A stretch of 8,010 nucleotides of DNA, from contig CAZSSM010000160.1 in the NCBI GenBank assembly GCA_964609385.1, forward strand, positions 1-8,010, in the 5' to 3' direction. This stretch comes from CAZSSM01 sp964609385 (GTDB lineage: Bacteria; Planctomycetota; Planctomycetia; Isosphaerales; Isosphaeraceae). Under the pieces are notes generated by a model. That model saw only the letters and a program-made list of their open reading frames with translations. It made no database searches and was not told the origin of the DNA. The translations under genes and the position numbers were made by a program. Below are positions 1 to 5,359 of this stretch, one piece after another. Positions within the stretch are counted from its first letter, which is position 1; each line of letters starts with the position of its first letter.

Positions 1-498
1 GCGGAGGTCGAGGCCCGCCTCGACGGTCACGTCCTCGAAGCGGCCCGACCCGTCGTTCCGATAGAGCCGCTGGGTGGGCAGCTGCTCGGTCGATCCCGAT
101 CCCGAGTTGGTCCCCGACTCCGTCTCGGCCTCGTCGTCGCTCCAAGGCCAAGGGCCGCCGTTGACGAAGAGCAGATCGGGGTCGCCGTCGCCATCGTAGT
201 CGAGCACGGCGACGCCCGCGCCCATCGTCTCGGGCAGCAGGACCTCGCCCTCGGCCCCGTTGAAGTGGACGAAGTCGATCCCCGACGACTCGGTGATGTC
301 GGTGAATCGGACCGAAGGCATCTGAGCCGCATCGACCGCCTCGCGCGCCCGGATCGGTCGGTTGATCTCGGGCGTCACCTCATCGGCGGGCCCTTCTCCG
401 CAGCCGACGAGGGTCGTTGACAACGCGAAGAGGGCGACCGCCGCGATCGCAACGCCAGAGGTCTTCCGGATCCGATTTCGAAGACAAGTGCGAACCAT
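1..498 (-). CDS. CRTAC1-family FG-GAP/VCBS repeat lipoprotein, N-terminal part (runs off the left edge)
   Basis: The first 166 codons are present and the C-terminal part lies outside the window. The ATG at 498 is supported by a Shine-Dalgarno AAGGA 7 nt upstream. Residues 1-33 form a lipoprotein signal peptide: a basic N-terminus (R3, R7, R9, R11, K12), a hydrophobic stretch at about 16-31 and the lipobox LVGC with C33 as the lipidated cysteine. From about residue 64 comes the sequence typical of CRTAC1/ASPIC-UnbV proteins (FTDITESSGIDFVHFNG). It is followed by an FG-GAP/VCBS unit with an acidic calcium-type loop, DYDGDGDPDLLFVNG, at about 100-114. A second unit, RLYRNDGSGRFEDVT, begins near 144, after a Ser/Gly/Glu-rich insert at 119-140. 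The family usually forms beta-propellers in exported or surface proteins, with an ASPIC/UnbV domain at the C-terminus; that part cannot be checked here. The gene begins 33 bp after the pentaheme cytochrome gene, so co-expression is likely. Family assignment is confident; the function is unknown. Confidence 0.93.
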   Translation of the reverse strand, partial: MVRTCLRNRIRKTSGVAIAAVALFALSTTLVGCGEGPADEVTPEINRPIRAREAVDAAQMPSVRFTDITESSGIDFVHFNGAEGEVLLPETMGAGVAVLDYDGDGDPDLLFVNGGPWPWSDDEAETESGTNSGSGSTEQLPTQRLYRNDGSGRFEDVTVEAGLDLR

Positions 499-506
499 GA
501 GAGAAT

Positions 507-512
507 GTCCTT
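507..512 (-). promoter_or_regulatory. Shine-Dalgarno for the CRTAC1-like gene
   Basis: On the minus strand AAGGAC lies 7-8 nt before the ATG at 498. It sits inside the 33-bp gap after the cytochrome stop codon, so ribosomes finishing the cytochrome are close to this start. This fixes the start codon and argues for one transcript. Confidence 0.75.
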
Positions 513-531
513 AAGATGGTGTTCTGGGTTA

Positions 532-3500
532 TCAATGCGAACGTCGGGCAACGCGGGTCGATTCGGGCTCCGGTGTCGGTTCGTCTTCGGCGATCGCCTC
601 GCGGACCTCGATGCCGGGCGCATCGGGCCGATGGAGCGGGTGGATGACGACCGACTGCGCGTTGCGGTCAGCCGCATCGTCGTTGAACCGGGCCTCCTTA
701 CGCGCGATCCCGGCGGCGGTCTCGTCGGGCTTGAAGAGCCGGTGGAGCCCCTTGTGCGTCACCTCCAGGGCGAGCGCCAACTCGGCCCGCGTCGGATCGT
801 CGAGCGCCGGCGTATTCGAGGTCGAGACATCAGCACCCCAAGCCGATTGCAGACCTTGGACTAGGTTGAGCAGCGGGGTGATCCGGTCGGCCGACCCGGG
901 TCGGGGTCCTTCGAGGAATCGGGTGACGGCCAGGGCGGTCTGATGCGCCAGGCGTCGACGGACCTTCGCCTCGAGTTCGGGATCAGCGATTTGCTGGGCG
1001 AGTTGGTTGAGCCGGTCCGGTTCAACGATGCGCCCTTCGCCTCGAGCGCGGGCTAGGTCGTCCTGGAACGCGGAGCGGTCGACGCCGAAGAATCGGGCGA
1101 GGTCGGCGTAGGCCAGGCCAAGCCCGTAGTGTGCGGCGAGATCCTCGGGATCGCGGGGGAGGATTCGCCGATGCGTGGCGACGGCAGCGTTCATGTAGTC
1201 GAGGCGCTCGGGGCTATCGATTGCCGCGATCCGACCGCGCTGATAGGTGACGGTGCCGAGGGCGTTGAGCAGTTCGTCGTCCATGCTGAAGTCGAATCCG
1301 CGCGACGGCAGCTTCGTATCCAGGACGGCCTGATAGTCGGCGATCGCCTCGTCGAGGAACCCGTTGTTCTGGTTGATCTGGCCTCGGAGCCAGGCGATCA
1401 CCCAGGGCGCGGCCGGTTCGGGATGGTCGGCGGCCTTCTGGAGCGCCTCGCGCGCCCGAGAGGTCTGTCCTTCGCGGAGGTATACGCGGGCCAGATTGAC
1501 CCAGCCGTGCGGCTTGCCGAGGTCGACGACGTGTTGGAAGGCGTCGACGGCCTGTCGAAGCTCACCCTTCTGTGACCCCTTCGCCTGTCCCTCCAGGAGC
1601 AGGCCGATTCCGTAGTCGTTCCAGCGCTGCCAGGTCTCGGCGATCGTCGACTCCTGCGGCTCGACCGACGGTCCGCCAGCGACCGGCAAGACGACCGAGT
1701 CGCGGGCCATCTCGACGATCGGCAGTTCGGGGCCACGCCCCTCGCCGAAGACGAAGTCCATGTAGGTCCGGTCGAACTTCCGGTAATGGACCCGCGCCTC
1801 CAGCGAGATTGGGCCGGTCAGGCCGGTCGCGACCCGGAGATCGAAGTGGACGACCTGGCCGGCGCCCGGTGGGATCTGGTTGTTGTAGAGCGGGATGAAG
1901 ATGTCCTGGGCATTCCGACGTGCGATCCGGTTACCGTCCTTGTCGAGCATGTACACGTTGATGAAGTGGGCGTACGGGTCGACGTATCCTTCCTCGTCGA
2001 GGCCACCGGAGCGGCCGATGATCCGCCCTTGGCCGTCGCGGGCGATCAGCTCGACCCAGATCTGGTTCGAGTCGACGGTCCCCTGCGAGAAGGCGTGGCC
2101 GACGGCCAACGTCCGGACGACGGTCTCGACGAGGTAGCGCTGACCGGGTTCGAGGGTGGGCACCTCGGGTCGGAGCGGCGCGTGTAGTTCGCCCTCGATC
2201 GAGCCGTCCTCACGGATCCCGAAGAGGTCGACCCGGAGCTTGTTGTCGGCCAGGTATTCGGCCTGGGCCTTCACGGTCGGCTCGTGACCACGGATGGCGG
2301 CGATCCCGGTGTTGGCGCCGAGGTTGAGGTGATCGTGGATCTCACGGCCGGGTTGACCGTCGTAGTCGCGCGCCCCGAAGTCGTCCGAGGGCATCAACGA
2401 CATGTGGCAGTCGACGCACTTGCCGACCGCGGCCGCTGGGTAGTAGAAGCTCCGCGCCCCCATGCCCGAGACGCCCGACAGTCGATAGCTATCGTAATGG
2501 TTTTGACCCGCGACATAGTCTTTGTATTGAGTTAATTCATAGGGCAAATGCACCTTATGACAGCCGGCGCAGAACTCGTTGCTGCGGACCACCGGCTTGA
2601 GGAACGTTTGCTTGTGCATCTCCGGCTTGGACTTGAGCATGGTGTTGCTGATCCAGCTAAGGACCGGGTTGTCGCTGCCGGCGAACGGGTAGTGCTGGGG
2701 CTCCTCGACGACGTAGTCGGCGTTGCCGCGCGGGCTTTCGACGTGGGTGATCGAGTGGCAGACGGTGCAGGTGATGCCCGCCTGGCTGGTCGGATCGTTG
2801 ACGTCGTCGTAGTTGGGGTCGTCGAACTTACCGGAAAGGAACGGGACCGGGTCGTGACAGCCCGCGCACCAACGCGCTGCGCGGAGGTCGCCGTCGCGCT
2901 CCATCGACAATTGCCGCGTGTCGCGGACGCTGGCCATGTACGGCTTGTTGTTGAACGAGCTGAAATGGTGCGCGGAGTGGAACCAGCCATCATACGCATC
3001 CTGATGACACTCCATACAATAACGATCCATCATCAAGGTTTCTTCGGGGATATAGTTCCCTGATGCAGTCGAGACCAGCGAGGGCTCGAAGTAGTCGGCG
3101 CCTTCGGGCGGGCTCTCCGGGCTGATCCGTCGCGGATCGAACGAGTGCGAGAGGCCCATCACCAGGACCAGGCCGGCCATGGCGCCCGCCCAGATCCGGA
3201 CCGGCTTCCAGGCGATCGGCCGACCCGAGCGCCGGTGCGCGAAGTAGAGCCCGACCGAGACCAAGGGCATCGTCACGTGCAGCCAGTAGCCGATCTGGCG
3301 CGCCAAGGGGCTCTTGACCAGCTCGTCGTCGCCGATCCGGATCAGGATCAGGCCCGAGCCGATCAGGACGAGCGAGGCGGCCATGAGCGCCAGGCCGTAC
3401 CGGATCGCGGTCCGGTTCGGCAGCCGGAGCGCCGAGGCCATGTGGATCCCTAGGAACGCCACGAACGGGACCAGCAGGCCCAGCCCGAGAGCCAGGTGGA

Positions 3501-3711
3501 GCAAGAACATCCAGAAGTAGAAGTACGTCTGGTAGGTCACGCCTTGAGCGTAGGCTAGGGCGGTCGTCCCGGCCAGGTAGATGCTGTTGGCGCCCAGGAC
3601 CGCCAGGGCGGCCATGATCGCGGTGTAGAGGTGCTTGAGCTTCGGCCCGATGGCCGGCCGGAACTTCGGTTTCGGTCGGTCGCCCGGGGCGATGATCCGA
3701 ACATCACTCAT
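532..3711 (-). CDS. Membrane-anchored pentaheme cytochrome c with C-terminal TPR repeats (cytochrome c554-like)
   Basis: This is a 1059-residue predicted electron-transfer protein. The ATG at 3711 has GAGG 8 nt upstream. Residues 28-188 hold about five membrane helices (roughly 28-50, 65-91, 105-126, 138-159, 172-188). Basic residues in the N-terminus and in the loops near 94-104 and 160-172 place these in the cytoplasm, so everything after helix 5 is periplasmic. Five CXXCH c-heme motifs follow: C232-H236 (CMECH), C282-H286 (CAGCH), C315-H319 (CTVCH), C381-H385 (CAGCH) and C432-H436 (CVDCH). Extra histidines such as H248 and H249 are possible distal ligands. The heme region resembles the cytochrome c554/c-prime class of multiheme proteins. 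Residues about 480-680 look beta-rich with no motif I recognise. Residues about 715-880 hold TPR-like helical pairs (for example WVNLARVYLREGQTSRAREAL from 737), and the tail is charged. Helix 2 (H72, H90) and helix 4 (H145, H159) carry histidines that could bind b hemes. Donor, acceptor and reaction are unknown. It lies directly upstream of the CRTAC1-like gene. Confidence 0.93.
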   Translation of the reverse strand: MSDVRIIAPGDRPKPKFRPAIGPKLKHLYTAIMAALAVLGANSIYLAGTTALAYAQGVTYQTYFYFWMFLLHLALGLGLLVPFVAFLGIHMASALRLPNRTAIRYGLALMAASLVLIGSGLILIRIGDDELVKSPLARQIGYWLHVTMPLVSVGLYFAHRRSGRPIAWKPVRIWAGAMAGLVLVMGLSHSFDPRRISPESPPEGADYFEPSLVSTASGNYIPEETLMMDRYCMECHQDAYDGWFHSAHHFSSFNNKPYMASVRDTRQLSMERDGDLRAARWCAGCHDPVPFLSGKFDDPNYDDVNDPTSQAGITCTVCHSITHVESPRGNADYVVEEPQHYPFAGSDNPVLSWISNTMLKSKPEMHKQTFLKPVVRSNEFCAGCHKVHLPYELTQYKDYVAGQNHYDSYRLSGVSGMGARSFYYPAAAVGKCVDCHMSLMPSDDFGARDYDGQPGREIHDHLNLGANTGIAAIRGHEPTVKAQAEYLADNKLRVDLFGIREDGSIEGELHAPLRPEVPTLEPGQRYLVETVVRTLAVGHAFSQGTVDSNQIWVELIARDGQGRIIGRSGGLDEEGYVDPYAHFINVYMLDKDGNRIARRNAQDIFIPLYNNQIPPGAGQVVHFDLRVATGLTGPISLEARVHYRKFDRTYMDFVFGEGRGPELPIVEMARDSVVLPVAGGPSVEPQESTIAETWQRWNDYGIGLLLEGQAKGSQKGELRQAVDAFQHVVDLGKPHGWVNLARVYLREGQTSRAREALQKAADHPEPAAPWVIAWLRGQINQNNGFLDEAIADYQAVLDTKLPSRGFDFSMDDELLNALGTVTYQRGRIAAIDSPERLDYMNAAVATHRRILPRDPEDLAAHYGLGLAYADLARFFGVDRSAFQDDLARARGEGRIVEPDRLNQLAQQIADPELEAKVRRRLAHQTALAVTRFLEGPRPGSADRITPLLNLVQGLQSAWGADVSTSNTPALDDPTRAELALALEVTHKGLHRLFKPDETAAGIARKEARFNDDAADRNAQSVVIHPLHRPDAPGIEVREAIAEDEPTPEPESTRVARRSH

Positions 3712-3808
3712 GGTTCAAACCTCGGTATGTCTGAGAGAAAAGAAATGATCGCGTCGTCTGGACAAAGAATGGGATGGACTGCGTGAAGCGGTCTTGATGG
3801 CGATCGGA

Positions 3809-4468
3809 TCAGATTCCGTCGCGCCCGGTCTGGAGCGTCGAGGATCGGAGCAGGTCTTCGACGAGGGGGCCGAGTTGTTCGTGCTCGGACTCCGGGTAGA
3901 TCCAGCAGATGTGGAGTCGTCGGCCTCGCTGATCGAGGATGATCTCCCCGCGACGGGTGGGGATCAGCTCGACCCCGTCGAGGATCGGCCGGCCCAGGCC
4001 GGTCGGGGCGATCCGGGTGCCCGATCCGGGGGCGACCACCTCGACCCGCGCGACCTCGAGGTCCCAATGCGACTCGAGTTGGTCGACGACGATCTCCAAC
4101 TCGGGCAGGTTGAGCAGCCGGTTGGACAGCTCGGTCCTCGACGTCTCCGCCGAGCCCTGCGGGACCGGCAGGGTCCGGTAGACGATCAGGGCCGACGGTC
4201 CGGGACCGCTCCAGGCGGCCAGCGGCGTGCCCGGCACGAGGTAGGTTTGGCGGTCGACCGGTTCCCAGGACGATCCCGGTTCCAGGATCAGCCGGGCGTC
4301 GGACTCGGTGTTCGTCCCGACGCACCCGGAGATGAAAAAGACGAAGAAGCCAATGCAGAAAAACGCGCTGGGGAACACCAGCAAGTCGGCCGTCCGAGCG
4401 CGGGGCGCGGACGCGACCGAGCGTCGACGGACCTGGGTCGTCGACACGCAACCATGAAGGGATGACAT
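3809..4468 (-). CDS. Predicted lipoprotein of unknown function (219 aa)
   Basis: I do not recognise a family. From the ATG at 4468 the protein has a long basic N-region (R14-R16, R23, R25), a hydrophobic segment at about 29-46 rich in Phe, and the lipobox ISGC with C49. It is therefore predicted to be lipidated and anchored to a membrane. The mature part, about 170 residues, begins with a probable linker and continues as a mixed alpha/beta domain. It includes a YLVPGTPLAAW segment, a RTELSNRLLNLPELE helix and, near the end, RRLHICWIYPESEHEQLG. The reading frame stays open upstream to a GTG at 4618, but the added 50 residues do not look like a signal peptide, so the ATG at 4468 is preferred. 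No clear Shine-Dalgarno supports either start. The gene ends 97 bp before the cytochrome gene and faces the same way, which suggests a shared process. The overall pattern faintly recalls small PsbP/MOG1-like folds, but that is a guess. Confidence 0.8.
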   Translation of the reverse strand: MSSLHGCVSTTQVRRRSVASAPRARTADLLVFPSAFFCIGFFVFFISGCVGTNTESDARLILEPGSSWEPVDRQTYLVPGTPLAAWSGPGPSALIVYRTLPVPQGSAETSRTELSNRLLNLPELEIVVDQLESHWDLEVARVEVVAPGSGTRIAPTGLGRPILDGVELIPTRRGEIILDQRGRRLHICWIYPESEHEQLGPLVEDLLRSSTLQTGRDGI

Positions 4469-4489
4469 CGCATGGAGAAGATTGCGCGA

Positions 4490-4510
4490 GTGGATGGGGA
4501 CCCCATCGAC
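4490..4510. repeat. Imperfect 21-bp palindrome upstream of the lipoprotein gene
   Basis: The core GATGGGG-A-CCCCATC (4493-4507) is a perfect 7+1+7 inverted repeat. Two more outer pairs form after one G/G mismatch. It lies 22 bp upstream of the proposed lipoprotein start, in the 192-bp gap between two minus-strand genes. It could be a regulator-binding site or an mRNA hairpin, or chance in GC-rich DNA. The rest of the gap (4469-4660) holds no convincing gene. Confidence 0.35.
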
Positions 4511-4660
4511 GGGTTCGAGGGCGCGGGCGAGGCGCAGGCTCGCGACGCGCGGGAAACCATCGACGCTTCGACGATCGTCAGGGATCGCGTCGAGCGGATC
4601 ATCCCCAAGGGGCGACACGACCGGATCGTGGTCGGTCGAACCGGCAGTGGGACCCGGAGA

Positions 4661-5131
4661 TTACGATCGACGCGCGGACGAGGTCGAAGCGCGTGGGGGT
4701 CGGGTCGGCGGCGCGTCTTCGGGATTGCGATATCGGGCGAGGGGCGCATCGAACCCGCCGAGCCGTCCGAGGGTCCCGGCCCAGATCCACCGCCAGGCTA
4801 ACGCGGAGGACGATGAGGTGGGCGGGGGATCGACGGGTAACTCGATCGGCGTCGGCGTCGACGGACAGCGCCGGCTCAGGAAGAGGTGGACGGTCGTCTC
4901 GATCGTCTCGACCCCGGTGAACTCGACGGCGGGTCGGTCGTTGGTCGGACCGCGTTTCCCGTCGATGAAGGGGATCCCGAAGTCAAGACCGACCTCCGGG
5001 CGCTCGGGGACGTGGCAAGTGCTCGCCGCTGCATCATCCGAGGCGCAGACCGCGACCGCCGACATCAGCCCAAAGAAGAGCGATGTCCAGGCGGATCGGA
5101 TGGCGCGTGGGGTGCGGGGTGCGATCGGCAC
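4661..5131 (-). CDS. Small exported protein of unknown function (156 aa)
   Basis: No family is recognised. The frame is open from a TTG at 5218 to the TAA at 4661-4663. The GTG at 5131 is chosen because it opens directly into a normal signal peptide: basic residues R6, R9 and R12, then a hydrophobic core at about 14-30 (AWTSLFFGLMSAVAVCA), and likely cleavage after CA or after the AAA at 34-36. The extra upstream residues look non-coding and overlap a candidate promoter. The mature protein begins STCHVPERPEVGLDFGIPFI. It has a middle segment with beta-strand character (VEFTGVETIETTVHLFLSRR), then a Pro/Ser/Thr-rich run, a Trp-containing segment (ALAWRWIWAGTLGRLGG) and a basic, low-complexity tail. 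Third codon positions are mostly G or C through the middle, supporting coding on this strand, whereas the competing plus-strand frame reads as Arg/Gly/Ser-rich noise. It is the first gene of the minus-strand run. No obvious Shine-Dalgarno is seen, so the start is uncertain. Confidence 0.6.
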   Translation of the reverse strand: MPIAPRTPRAIRSAWTSLFFGLMSAVAVCASDDAAASTCHVPERPEVGLDFGIPFIDGKRGPTNDRPAVEFTGVETIETTVHLFLSRRCPSTPTPIELPVDPPPTSSSSALAWRWIWAGTLGRLGGFDAPLARYRNPEDAPPTRPPRASTSSARRS

Positions 5132-5188
5132 GACGAGTCGGGACTCCGGAGCACCGAGAGCGGTGTCTCGACAGAATGGCGTTTGGTT

Positions 5189-5218
5189 ATTGAATCCTCC
5201 GACCGGGGGGACTGTCAA
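5189..5218 (-). promoter_or_regulatory. Candidate sigma70-type promoter for the minus-strand gene run
   Basis: On the minus strand a perfect -35 hexamer TTGACA (5218-5213) is followed after 18 bp by TTCAAT (5194-5189), which matches four of six bases of the -10 consensus. Transcription would begin around 5180, about 50 nt before the proposed GTG at 5131. The site lies in the divergent region between the minus-strand genes and the plus-strand permease-like gene. It is based on motif matching only. Confidence 0.45.
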
Positions 5219-5347
5219 CCGAACGAACGGAAGGCCGGCGCGAATCGTATGAAGTCGCAGTACTAGGAAGCCGATCCCGCCGGCGCGTCGGCCAGGGACG
5301 ATCCGTCGCCTCGATCACCGTCCGCGTTCTCCTCGACCCGATCATTC

Positions 5348-5351
5348 GGAG
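5348..5351 (+). promoter_or_regulatory. Shine-Dalgarno deciding the GTG start of the permease-like gene
   Basis: GGAG lies 8 nt before the GTG at 5360. The first in-frame ATG (codon 35) would cut into the first membrane helix and lose the conserved-looking GPIIAREVL segment that is echoed in the second half of the protein, so the GTG start is preferred. Confidence 0.6.
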
Positions 5352-5359
5352 CCGCCAAC

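Noticed and set aside
505..943. Plus-strand open frames opposite the 3' end of the cytochrome gene
   Set aside because: They are antisense shadows of the TPR and tail region, with no recognisable domain.
2548..3063. Plus-strand open frame of 171 codons opposite the heme region
   Set aside because: The opposite strand here encodes four of the five CXXCH motifs, so the Val/Ala/Arg-rich antisense product is a by-product.
3708..4451. Long minus-strand open frame of 247 codons overlapping the lipoprotein gene
   Set aside because: It is Arg/Pro/Gly-rich without any domain pattern and lies in another frame over the lipoprotein gene, which has a signal peptide, lipobox and ordered sequence.
4482..5252. 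Plus-strand open frame of 256 codons
   Set aside because: The translation is Arg/Gly/Ser-rich and lacks structure. The opposite strand has a signal peptide and better codon use over the same DNA.
5219..5347. Possible plus-strand promoter for the permease-like gene (TACTAG near 5261, TATGAA near 5249)
   Set aside because: No -35 element is found at an acceptable distance from either, so no promoter is called on this strand.
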